Assembly: GCA_035578175.1 (NCBI GenBank)
Contig: JAQMRL010000014.1
Coordinates: 10,499,274 to 10,563,273, forward strand
DNA: 64,000 bases
Reading direction: 5' to 3'
Origin: Catonia carolina
Taxonomy: Eukaryota; Arthropoda; Insecta; Hemiptera; Achilidae
The translations under genes were made by a program, and so were the position numbers. Of this stretch, positions 12,560-23,822 are shown piece after piece; the first letter of the stretch is position 1; every line of letters begins with the position of its first letter. The notes beneath the pieces were generated by a model that was not told where the DNA came from, did not search any database, and saw only the letters and a list, made by a program, of their open reading frames with translations.

Positions 12560-13249
12560 AATTTTCAAAGTAATACATATATGTACATTTCATGTAATAA
12601 AATTGTTTTTTGTGTTTATAGGTTTTTTTATTCCATTAATGTTTATTCCGATTTCCGTAAATTTGGGACCGACATATGGGGCATCCTGTATTTCCATCAC
12701 AGCGACAGGCGTCTTTTTTGGGCACCCCAATCGGATTCCCAGGTGGTTGATTGAATAACACACAGTCTGTCGTTGTATCACGGCTGTTCCTCACCAAACT
12801 TTAGTGAAGTCCTTCTTACTTTTGATGCACCTAAAAATGTTTCATTGGAATAAGTCTATTTTTACTTTCTCTTGCCTTTATGAATATATAGAAAGGAAAG
12901 TTTTGTTTTGATGTGGATTTTCGAAATCTAGTTTTCACCGGATCTACACGTTTTCAGACCCCTAAACCAAATAACATGATTTTAGCGATTGGTCTGTGTG
13001 TGTGAACCAAATACCTTAAGAACGAAACATTGTACGAAGTTGAAACTTGAAACTTAAGATAGGTACTACTAGAGAACCCGACAAGAAAATTTTTATTAAT
13101 TTGAAATCGGTCAACCGGAAGTAGTAGTTTATGCGTGTCATTTTTCACGCTTTTGCAATTTTCTCAAAAACGGCTAATACGAAATTTTTTTAAATCGCCT
13201 CATTTTCTACATTCTTTTTGCTCTACACGATAGAGTAGAGCAAACGTCA

Positions 13250-14236
13250 ATGGGTAAACGTCGTCTTTATTTACAGGTATTTAATTTTTTTTTTATGGAA
13301 CGATTTAGAAAATTTAAATTTAAAACCCATATCTAAGTTATATTTTTAAAAAATATTGGTGGTGTTTTAACATTAAATCATTAATTTTTTTTAAATATAT
13401 TTTTGTTTTTTTACGTAAGTTTTGTAAATTTCTCTGTACACATGTATCTTGGATTTTTCCCCTTCAGTTTATACGGGGTTTTTCCTTCACCCAAATTCGG
13501 CCTAATTATAATATTTTTCTAGGTATATTTCGCGTAGTTTTTATATAAGTTAAATTCTTCGTTTTTGTTTAAAATCTTCCAAGGTTTTCCATTATACAAC
13601 CTCTCCCCATTTTTGCTGTTTACGTAAATTTCTAAATTTTTCTTCATGAAGTTTGTTCCGGTTTTCTTGTAAGTTTTCCCCTTTCTTTATTGCATTTTAT
13701 TTTGTTCAAGTTCTTTTAAGATTTGGTCCAAGTTGTTTAATTAATTATCGTACCAGGAAATCAGTTTTTCCTCCTTATATGTGTACAAATTTCTCATTAG
13801 CTATTTTTTTGTAAACTATTTTTTTATTCGCTAATTATACTAATATTTGTTTAAAAATGGTTATTTAAAGAATTACCTGTTACCTTTTATTTTTTTACTT
13901 TGTTTCGCCAAAGAACAATGAAGCCTTTTTTGTATTTCTTTTTTTATCCATGCAAGTAAATTTTTTTCGCTTCATTTACTAACAATTTATTTCCCAACTT
14001 TTTTTTATAATATCTCTTGTGGGATTTGCCATTACTGGTATCACTACCACTTCAATATAATAACTTTACAATTTCGAATATCTTTTGTTTAACACAGACA
14101 AAAATAAACAAACTCTTTTTTACAGTTTTCGCCGGTCTGGGCTTTAAGCAGAAAAAAACTCTTATTTTTAAGGTATTCAAGTTAAGAACGGAAAATTATG
14201 TCAAAACTCCTCAAATTATTTTTCTTTTCTTTCATC
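13250..14236. other. Duplicated T-rich spacer without genes
   Basis: Matches about 29040-30020 with a few percent differences. Very T-rich, with no convincing frame. Relative to the D-side copy it lacks about 600 bp (equivalent to about 28415-29030). Confidence 0.6.
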
Positions 14237-14237
14237 A

Positions 14238-15930
14238 CCTGTCAAATGGGGTGAATTTGTGACAGCAGGGGTTAGATTGTTCCAAATCATATTTTTTACT
14301 GTCCCGCCTTAACTACAAGAGATAGGAACCTGTTTTTAGTACAGATGGAAGCTTTGATGTGCTGCAGTTTGCTGTGTATTTCGGGTAACTTGATTTAACC
14401 TTTTCATTTTGTAATAGCTCTTCATTCACTGTGGCATTTTGTCAAATTTGAGGTTATGTGTGCAACTTTTATGTGGGACCAGGACACGATTCAATATAAT
14501 ATAAATCAGGTTAGTATTACTTATAGTACATTTAGTTGTGATTATAGTACATTTAGTTGTGATTATTTATTAAATAAGTTTACGACGAGTTATTACTGTT
14601 TAATCTTTTGACCGCACATTTACGGTTAAGGGGCACAAGTGTCCCACTTGATGTAACTTTTTGTCATTCAAAATTCAATAATTTTTTACAGCTGGCCGTT
14701 TACTAAGAAATAAGGGTTGTAAAGTACCTTGTAGCATACAGCTACATAACTTAATATGATTGAAAAATGCCAGCAGTTTGCTAAGATAGTGCTCATTACG
14801 TTTTTTTGCGTTCTGTTGGTTTTAGGTTAAAAGTGGATATTATTTCAAAAATGGCAAGGAACTACGTTCGAAAGCGTGGAAGCCGACCTTGCATAATACC
14901 AGGTAAAAGTGTGTCTGCAGAAGGCCTCCTGGTTACCAATGCAGAAAATACTGAGACTTCTACATCCAGGAGGAAAAAAAGAAAAGAAATAAAATATCAG
15001 ACAGCAGTGAATCAGATAGAGAGGAAATTTTTCATGAAGTGAAGATAGCTAAAACGGTTTTACTGAATTAGGTTTTATGATTCAGTAAACATAGAGACAT
15101 AGAGTACTAATAGTGAAAAACGGCAAGATGTACCTCGGATAGTAGCAACATAAGTATTGGGGACTTTATTGTATTCTTGTATGAAGGTAAAGGTATATCC
15201 TGGAAAAACCAAACTGACGTACAAATTAATTTGACGAAGAAATCAGGCAAACATTGGAAATGGCCCCAGCAAAGAAAGATAAAATTTGGTATTCTAAGGA
15301 AGCAGTTTTAAGAAGGATTGACACTCTTATACAATTGCTGGAAGAGAATGTTATTGTTGACTTGAAGACATAGAATTCAAAAATGAATTTGTAATTCATT
15401 TTGTAAAATTAGTGCACAATTTTTAATTGATTTTTATTTGTGTTTTAAAATTTTGCAGAATTCATTCTATTCTATCACTGATATGTAAAGGTTTTAGATC
15501 TAATAAAGCAGACATGGTATTTTCAAGTTTTCAGTGGCTAAATATCATTTCATTACAACATATGCTAATTCTATGTAAATTCTTCTTTTTGACATAAGTA
15601 AAACATTTTTCAAAAATTCCGTGGTCTTCAATAAGCACAAACCAACCCCTTCTCGGGGTAGGAATGTGTCACATTGATTTTTAAATAAGATATCAATAGT
15701 AAACATTTGCTGGCACAAACTAGCTCCGACCAGTGGGGTTAGATTGTGCCACGAATTTTCCAAATTGTGGCTAACTGGCTTAATAAATCTCCAATTTTTT
15801 TAAATGAGATGAAAGCTAAAAACTAGCTCTTGTATTAGGCATAGATGCCAAAGAAATAATTTGTGTACTTATAAAAATACGTAGATAAGTACACAAAAAG
15901 TGGCACAAACTCACCCCCATTTGATGGCAT
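14238..15930 (+). mobile_element. Pogo-like element remnant with inverted ends
   Basis: The ends look inverted: left TCAAATGGGGTGAATTTGTG at about 14240, and right, read in reverse complement, TCAAATGGGGGTGAGTTTGT near 15928. Inside, a start at 14851 gives MARNYVRKRGSRP, resembling the N terminus of pogo/Tigger-type transposases, and 15165-15371 gives a tail with SGKHWKWPQ and, after a frameshift, WYSKEAVLRRIDTLIQLLEE. The central DDE domain is missing. GGGGTTAGATTGT occurs near both ends as a subterminal repeat. A longer version lies at about 30030-33355 and a 5'-truncated one at 47528-48325. Assignment to pogo is tentative. Confidence 0.45.
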
Positions 15931-17049
15931 TTGAAGTTTTTTTTATATTTTCATCATTCATATTAATAGTTTTTTTCAGTTGTTTGGTAATTTTTTTCGG
16001 CAATAGTTTGTTTTATTATTGCAAAGTTTATTCCAAATTTTTCTTCTTCAGTTTTCCGTTTAAGTTTATTTAATTTGTATGTATTTCATTTTTGTGCATA
16101 TTTTTATTTAGAATCCGTTTCAATTTTTTTTTTTAATTTTTTCCGATATTATTTCTCTCATTGAAAAGTTATTACATGATTTTTAGCTCTTAACCAATTT
16201 GTTTTTTAAGTCAATAACTAAGAAAAAAATTAGTTTAATTTAACATAATTTGTTTTAGTTATAAATTATAAGTAAGTTAGATATTTTCCCTTACCAACAG
16301 TTAACGTAAAATTTTTATGTTATTTAAAAATACAGGTTTCTTTAAGTTTTTTTTATTTTCTCCATCCGGAGATTATGTTTTTGATTGTTATCCATTCCGT
16401 CAGTTTCGTCAGTCACTATCTAATTATTGTGAATGTCTACCTAGTATATTTTTTAAAATAATGTCCACGAATAAATCTAGTTGTTTAATTCCATTTATTG
16501 TGTCAGATTACATTATTTTCTTCGAACCGGAATAGATTATTCATTTTTTTAAACCTCACCTTCGCTGTATTCAAAGTGATTTTTCATGCTCTACCATTAT
16601 CTACGTTGACTTCGCTTCATCTGGATAAGGGTTACCAAAATCTCTAGGTTTCCAATTTCAGTTTCTAAAATGGAACCGAAAACTCGGTTGGTGGAGCCCC
16701 CGAAGTTTTTGAGATGGGAACCACATTTTCCGTCATCGTATGACTGGGCGTGGACTGCCTTTGGAGTTTTTCTGATGGAAATCACAATGGTGGCTTTCCA
16801 CTCAGGGTTTTAGTGACGGGAAATCTTGGTCTCTCTTCAAAAACAAGTTCAGGTCGTAATACCTGATTACTACTTTTAACACTACAAAAATTGGTGCAGT
16901 TCGCCGGGCTGGTTTTATTGCAACTACCGTTATGAAAATTGGTGAAGACACCGTGTCGTGTGTCAAGTTTTATCACTACATAAATTGTAGAAGGTCGGCT
17001 TCTGGGGTTACCTCAATTTATATCTTACAGTATATGACAAAGGTTGTAT
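15931..17049. other. Spacer present in three copies, no recognised gene
   Basis: Matches 33360-34455 and 48325-49430. Two - strand frames of about 62 codons here are kept in all copies, but they show no family signals and the copies are too similar for conservation to mean anything. Confidence 0.5.
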
Positions 17050-17639
17050 ACAATTTAAAAACCTACAACTTTCCTTTCAAACTTTTCTTTGTATAACGCT
17101 TAGTTTAACGATAATTAGTGATTTTCTTTTTTTCATGAAAATTGGTAAAAAAATTAATTTTTTAAGATTACGTCCGTAGTACGTGCATTTTACGACAAAA
17201 GTGCATAATCAAATTTGTAGGAAATTAAAAGATCTACAACTTTCATTTAAGCAGTTTACTCTACAGAGCTTAGTTAAGCGTCAAGAAAGATTTTCCGTCT
17301 TATTAAGCTAAACAAATGTTGATTTTCATTTTGCATCATTCACTCATGATTAAAATAAGGTTATGTTTTTTGAGGTTAGTTTATTGTTTAGGTATTCCTA
17401 ATGTTTTATAACTAATGTTAGGTTATATTTTTCATTAATTGCATTGGCAAGAGAAAGTCTTGCAAGTGTTTCACACCAGATTTTTTTTCATTATTTTGAT
17501 GAGAGGAACAAACTTCAGAAGTATTACATGGTACTCGTGACACACTTTGTATACCTTTCATTTTCATACGCATTGCATGTAATTAATTCTGAATAATATT
17601 ACCTAACTGAATATCATATTAACAGTATTTGGTGAAGCC

Positions 17640-17964
17640 AATAATTTTGGTAACTTTTACTGTATAATTTATTTTTAACAATTATTTCTATTATTCCCTG
17701 TTATTAACGCGAAACAATATTACGTCATATTTACCATTTTTTTATTAGTTCTTCATAACTCTTACATTGCACTCCAATTCCTTAAAATTTATGAAATGAG
17801 TGGACTTCAACAAGCGATATAAGATACAAATTTTCTTTTCTAAATTTAAAACTACAAATTTATACGTAGTAAGATAATATTTAAAAAATCTATTGATACG
17901 ATATTTAATTTCATTATAATTAAGTTCAGTTTTCATTAAATAAAAATTTCGGTAAATTAATAAA
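17640..17964 (+). promoter_or_regulatory. Conserved 5' flank of receptor first exon C
   Basis: Aligns with the flanks of exons B, D and E up to the start codon, including 'atttggtgaagccaataat' and 'gcgatataagatacaaatt'. Putative promoter/5' UTR by position. Confidence 0.5.
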
Positions 17965-18944
17965 ATGTTACTTCTTTTTTCATATAAACAATTTAATGAT
18001 ATCATAAATAGGAATAATATTTTAAATAAAAATATAATAAATCCAAATAAAAAACAATATGAAAAATTTTATAAAATGGCACCTAATGAGATATCTGAAC
18101 AAGATAAACTTTTTAGTGATGTATTTAAATATATGTGTTACGGACTTGGTTTAACAATAAACATTAACAAAGATAATAAAACTGAAATACAAATAACTTT
18201 CGTGTATAAAATATATATAATATTAAATATGATTGGTTTAATTCATAGTATAATTGCAAATCAATTTGTATGGGCCCAATTAGATAAAAGAGTTCAAACG
18301 TTCACGGAAATAAACCATTGGTGTTTTAGTTTGTTTATATTATTAAATATTTATTTTTATAAAAATAATGTAATAACATTATATAATATAATAGAAAAAC
18401 CATTATACAAAATAAACCATAAAATTAAAATAATTTTAATTAAGCAGGATGCCATAAATAAAATTATATTTTTTAAAAAAATATTGAGTAACAGTATTGT
18501 AGTGTATTGGGTATTTGATTCAGTATTGCCAACTGTACAAAGTACATTTTTATTTTTATTACATTATTATTTTCCTTTTTATGATATAAAAGTTGATGTT
18601 CATTTAAGAACACCTCTTGTCCAATTCTATGTTATTGATAATATATTTTTGTATTTACTTATCAGTATTTTACAAGCTCTTTCAAAAGGTGTATTGTACA
18701 GTGTATTCCAAATTTGGTTTTGGATAATGCCTTGTGTTTTCATTAAATTATGCGCTGAAATGAAAATTTTCTGTTCTCTTATAAATTTATTTAACACAGA
18801 GGAATTTAGAAATATTGAAAATGATTGTTTGAATGATAATAAGGATATTATTCAAGATAATGAAGAGATTAAGATATTTCATAATGAAAATAACACGAGA
18901 ATGTTCTTCAAGAATGTAATACAACACCACCAAGAGATAATAAG
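17965..18944 (+). CDS. Odorant receptor first exon C (orphan exon 1)
   Basis: The same 980-bp first exon as B, D and E: 326 codons plus two bases, open throughout, ending HHQEIIR with donor AAG|GTAAGG at 18944/18945. The predicted membrane segments are as in exon B, and the internal Met at residue 38 is retained. It differs from the gene D exon at roughly a dozen residues (for example Lys for Glu at 108, His for Leu at 118, Arg for Lys at 215). No exons 2-5 lie between it and the next first exon at 35754. The downstream 9 kb is a transposon swollen by a solo LTR and a LINE, then spacer. Status as for B: stranded exon, or alternative first exon of gene D across about 19 kb. Confidence 0.85.
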
Positions 18945-19759
18945 GTAAGGATATATTCCAATGTTTTACTTTCTTGACCTTTAGAATGTACCGGGTTCCC
19001 ACGAGAAAACTCTTGATGGGAAATAAAAATATTTTTACTTTCTCTTGCTTGCCGGGTGGCCCTTATATCGGTTCCTCATGAGATATGGGCATTTCATTTT
19101 AATAAGTTGGTAATAGTGTAATGTTGGTAGCATCACGTACAATATTCATTCCTTGTCTGTAACAGTGGCTAGTGTGAAGTACGTCAACGTGTGGTTGTTT
19201 TTACAACTGAACAACGAGTTTATATGCTTCATTTGTGGTAGAAGCATCATAAAAATACTGCTAAAGTTTTATTTATTTTGTTTATTTTCTTTATTACTCC
19301 TCCAAAAGAACAAAGCTCGTGCTTACAGGATTACTCTAATTTCATAAAATACATAGCATAAAAATAAAAATTCAATACAACAATAATAACACTGAACAAT
19401 GACAAATAGAAAAAACAGTTAATAACAATACATCACTTATTACATAAGACAATAAGTCAAACAAACGAGAAAATGATCATATAATATTAAAAAACACGAT
19501 AATATAAGGTAAAAAATATTTTTAAAAAAACAGACAGAATAAAAATGAAAATAAAAATTAAAACTTATGATAACAAAATGTTAATAAAAATTATAATACA
19601 AACATCAGCAAAGTTATGAAATAGGATTAATAAAATATGACAAAAAAATTTCTACCAATTTACTGTACATGGTTTTAAAGAAAATAAATGAAAACAAAAT
19701 TTAACTTAACTACCTCCCTTATGTTTAACTATTTCTTCATACACAAATACAACACATAA

Positions 19760-21653
19760 TGTAACAACTGCTTTCAGTTTGTTACGTTGTGTTTTGGTTT
19801 CGCTGGCGTTCGCTAGTGGTTTTGATTGCCGATAACTCGAATCTACTGGTGACGTTAATTTAACTCACCGTCCGGTGGCGCGCTCTACCGCTTTTACTGC
19901 GATCTGCGTTTCGCCCTCTCGTCGAGCTGCTTCATTTGCATGACGAGTCACTCTTGCTTGACTTTTCGTAGAGTTCGGTACTGTTAATATGTAGTAATTC
20001 TTATTACGTATATTTTAAATTTCTAACTTTTGAATAAAGTTAATTTCTTCTTGCCAATTTAAACATGGTAAGTTAATTATTTTTATTTTAGTATTCCGAG
20101 AGCTGGGAATTTATCACGGGTTGCATAAAATTATATTTTTGTAATAAGGAACTACGTTGCAATTGTACTTGCTATTTCTTGATTCCTGGTTTCGATTTTG
20201 GTCTATGTAAAACTAATTTTGACTTACGATTAATTTATTGTAAACGTTGTAAAGTTTTGTAATTGGTAAATTGTATTTTTCTGCAAATAGTAATTGCTTA
20301 TTTAAATTGTCTAGTTTTTTAAAAAAAAAAACTTCATAATTGTCTATCTATTGCAACCCGTATTAAGTTTCTATCTTTAAATTCATTACCTTGTTGTATT
20401 TTGTTCATTTGCATTGTATTACTTATGCGTTAGTGCTGTTGCTTAAGATCGACGCTTATTTTGCTAAATATTAACACTCGCTCGATCTTTTTCTTCAGGG
20501 TTCGAATCCGGGAACGGAAATCATCCGTTCGATTATCATTCATTATCCATAATCTGTATACGGAGTTCGACTCCTGACCATGACAAGTTTTCGTTTCGCC
20601 AGCATCCCGTAATTTGATGATCAGCGTTTCCTGACTATTTCTTGCCTGGAGTGATTTGGAATCCAATTTTTATGAGGGTTTCATCCGTGATCTTCCGTTG
20701 ATCAGTGCATACGTTAGTAGTACTTCAAAATTGTGTGTTAACTACAACTGGGTATGTTTTATCAATTTATCTATTATGTGAGGATTTCGTCCGTTTACCT
20801 AAAGTGTTTTCTAAGTGGCAACCGATGCGTTATTTTTGAGAAAAGATCACACCGAAATTAGGATCCATCTCGGTAACTACATGTTTTAAACAGGAAAATT
20901 TGTGATTTCCAAGTGACCTGTTTGAAAGGTTTTTCATGTTAATCCATTTGCTGAAATAAGCAATCAGGAACATTGTTCAATTAAATATTTAAATTTTTTT
21001 TATTGCATAAAATTATAATAATAATTCTTTCATAACTTTTATCTAAAGAATCGAATTTGAAATTGTGTATTTTTTTTACTTAAAATTCTAATGATAAATG
21101 TAACATTTCATTCAAAACTTTTACTATTACTCCTGTTTTACACCTTATTGAAAAGGTTGATTATTAATTTGTTGTTTTTATCTATTTTTTTTATTCTAAA
21201 AATAATAATGATAAAATATGTTTATTAAAAACAAAGCTGCTAACATGCTAAACAGAAAGTTAAATTTAAAATTCAAAATAATTTGGCCAATTATTTTTGA
21301 TGTTCTGTTATTCATTTATTGAATATATATTTAATGTTTATTGTTTCACTTAAGATTTATAAAATTTACATCGGAAGTACTTTTTATATCTGACATTGTA
21401 TTAAACCTTCCAGCCATTTAAGTTGGGTTACATTGTACTATTTTTGCTGTTCACTATATAAATTTTTCTGGTTTTAAAATTAAATTATTTTACTGGTTAT
21501 TTTTCTAGTTTATCTCATTTATGCAGCGAATTACCCGAGTGTTTGTTTTTTTGAGCTTCCTTAAATTGTTTTTTTATGTTTTGTTAACGCCCTTGCCAAC
21601 CTATCGCTTTTGTTTGCCGTAGGTGTTGCCGGCAGCGATAAGGGGGTGTTACA
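19760..21653. mobile_element. Solo LTR, 1894 bp, 4-bp TSD (ATAA)
   Basis: Starts TGTAACAACTG and ends GGTGTTACA, the TG...CA with short inverted ends of a retroviral-type LTR. It is flanked by ATAA at 19756-19759 and 21654-21657. The homologous unoccupied site near B reads 'cacataatacaaaatatt' (about 11483-11500), which proves the ends. No gag/pol-like frame is inside, so it is a solo LTR left by LTR-LTR recombination. The length is large. A 4-bp duplication fits Ty3/gypsy or BEL elements, but the class is not determined. Confidence 0.85.
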
Positions 21654-21779
21654 ATAATACAAAATATTAGCGCAATATCAGAAACAAAAACACTCTATTA
21701 TAAATATACATATATAACTATAACTACTACTAGTATATGACTAATATTTTAGAGAGCCAAGTACTGGAAGAATTTAGTA

Positions 21780-22721
21780 ATAAGTATACAGGTGTATTAT
21801 TACCGACACGGCAACATTTACAAAAGTTAAATAAGAAATTTGAAAACTTGAAGGAAGCCTATTAAATGCCCCGAAGTGTGGTCTTCCACGATCGACTTGC
21901 AATGACGATAACCTACAAAAGGTTGCTGAATAGTTTGTATCCTGGTAAATCAACTCGTAAGGCATCTTCTAAACTAAAGTTATCACGAACTAGCGTGCAG
22001 AGAATGATGAAGGAATTGAAATTGAAACCATTTTCGTCCATCTTTACTCCAAGCGCTTCTTGAGGACTATAGTGACCGTCGCTATCCGTGCAGAAGCCGA
22101 TCCAAACTTTTTGCAAACAATTTTATGATCTGATGAGGCATGTTTCAAATGCAATGGACTTGTTCATCGGCATAACTGCGTGTGCTAGTTGGATACAAAT
22201 CCTCATATTGTAATTCAAAATTAATTTTCCTGGTGTTATGGTACGGGGAGGTATTTTGAGTTTGGACTGATAAGTCCTTATTTTTTTGAGGGAAATGTTA
22301 ACTCGGAAAATTACTGACAAATGCTCCTGGAAGTAGTATTTCCAGAACTTGAAAACAATCCTGTTTACAATATCCAATCGCTCATCTGGCAACGAGATGG
22401 CGTCCCAGCACATTTCGGTATCGAAGTATGTGAGTTTTTAATTCCATACTTGATGAATGGATAAGTCGTCGTGGTACAATCGAATGGCCTGCGCGCTCGC
22501 CAGACTTAACGCCATGTGAGTTTTCACTGTGTAGCGTTGTAAAGGAACTAGTGTATTCTTCCAAGCCACAAAACCTGCGCAAATTGAAAAGTTCAAATGA
22601 AATTGCATTTGACTATGTAAATGACGATAAAATGTTATTGTTGAAAATTTGTGAAACAGTTTTTAGTCGCTGGATAAAGCCTATAGAGAATCATGGTGGA
22701 CATTTTGAACAGCTGCTATAA
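21780..22721 (+). pseudogene. Broken DD41D-like transposase, second copy
   Basis: Homologue of 11640-12559 with the same order of fragments: MTITYKRLL, SRTSVQRMMKELKLKPF, WQRDGVPAHFG, WPARSPDLTPCEF and the GGHFEQLL stop. It shares the same frameshifts and the same Glu at the third catalytic position. From about 22042 on it is nearly identical to the B copy, including these defects, so they arose before duplication or were spread by conversion. Confidence 0.75.
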
Positions 22722-22952
22722 AATTTTCAAAGTAATACATATATGTACATTTGATTAGTAAATTGGCAGTCGTAGAGAGTAGACGTATTTGTCATTGTCC
22801 GTATCGGAATAGATAAATACTATTTAAATATTCGTTGTTCGTGTGGCGGCGTGTCCGTTAGTGAAAAATTGTATTTATATTCATTAGTATTTGCATTTTC
22901 GTTTATTTATGTGTTGTTTTTTTTTGGGAATATTCAATTGGTGTATTTTTGA

Positions 22953-23822
22953 ATGCCGAACGCACTTGAAAATTATTTTTCGACGAATAAGCGTCCACGG
23001 TCGTTAAGTTCTCCTGAGAATTTGGGTCAAGAAAAGAAGAAAACCGCAAAAGATATGGATTCGCGATCAGGAACTTCTGGATCGACACAGGCTTCAGTAA
23101 AGGATATGGAAGCGGTCTTAGGAAGGCTTTTGGATAAAAAGTTAAGTAGTTTAGCATCTAAAAACGACATGAATGAACTAAAAAATTCTATAGATGAGTT
23201 AATAAAAGAAAATGTTGGTTTAAAAGTGGAGGTATCAAAATTAAAGAGCGAAAATAACTTTTTGAAGTGTAAAATTGTTAATCTAGAGGATCGTTCTAGA
23301 AGGAATAATTTAATTTTCAAGGGGCTTACATATAACAAGGGGAGTGATTGTTGTGAAATCGTTGAGAACTTTTGTAACACGATTCTGGCAGTTTCAAATA
23401 GTGTTAAAATAAATCGTGCACACTCTTTGGGTAAAAACAGAGACAATGCTCCTATCATAGCACATATACCGGAAGAAAGGGACATAAATTGTATTCTTAA
23501 GAATGCATATAAATTAAAGGGGACCCGATATGTAGTACATAGAGACTTTAGTGTAGAAACTCGTAGAAGTCGCAGTGTGCTATTGACTTTGAAAAAAGAA
23601 ATAATGAAAACTGTGGGAGAAGAAGGGGTTTTTGTGGCAGTGGATAAACTGTACTTTAGAGGGCAGGTGTTTACTTTTTCGGAGAGTGCCGGATTACAAT
23701 CAAAAAATGGGTGCGGGTTGGAAAAATTGAAAGAAATGTGCGGAAAGGACTTTTCTGGTTTGAGTTTTATGAAAAACAGAGAAATGATATTAGGTAGTAA
23801 CGAAGAGGTTAATTATGCATAG
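22953..23822 (+). CDS. LINE ORF1 protein (coiled-coil, RNA-binding type)
   Basis: 289 codons. The N-terminal ~60 residues are basic and Ser-rich (KRPRSLSSPEN, EKKKTAKDM). Residues ~65-115 form a likely coiled coil (LKNSIDELIKENVGLKVEVS). A central LEDRSRRNNLIFKGL block resembles the start of the RRM-like domain in L1-type ORF1 proteins (Transposase_22), which bind LINE RNA as multimers. No CCHC zinc knuckle was seen. The frame is intact. It ends in TAG at 23820-23822, and ORF2 continues in the same frame straight after that stop. Confidence 0.75.
   Translation: MPNALENYFSTNKRPRSLSSPENLGQEKKKTAKDMDSRSGTSGSTQASVKDMEAVLGRLLDKKLSSLASKNDMNELKNSIDELIKENVGLKVEVSKLKSENNFLKCKIVNLEDRSRRNNLIFKGLTYNKGSDCCEIVENFCNTILAVSNSVKINRAHSLGKNRDNAPIIAHIPEERDINCILKNAYKLKGTRYVVHRDFSVETRRSRSVLLTLKKEIMKTVGEEGVFVAVDKLYFRGQVFTFSESAGLQSKNGCGLEKLKEMCGKDFSGLSFMKNREMILGSNEEVNYA

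Larger units (their letters stand above)
12863..17484 (+). repeat. Repeat R copy split by a ~3.7-kb spacer
   Basis: The left half (12863 to about 13240) and right half (about 17050-17484) match the ends of the near-complete R copy at 6571-7486. Between them lies spacer shared with 28530-34450 and 47528-49430. The left end begins directly after 'ttggaataagtctattt', the position just before the exon 2 acceptor in genes D and E. Confidence 0.7.

Noticed and set aside
16597..16976. Two ~62-codon - strand frames kept at 34023-34211 and 48983-49171
   Set aside because: Copies are recent duplicates, so persistence is not evidence of selection; no start context or family signal.
20430..20666. - strand 78-codon frame in the solo LTR
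   Set aside because: LTR interior; no similarity to known proteins recognised.
23027..23485. 152-codon - strand frame
   Set aside because: Antisense shadow of LINE ORF1.
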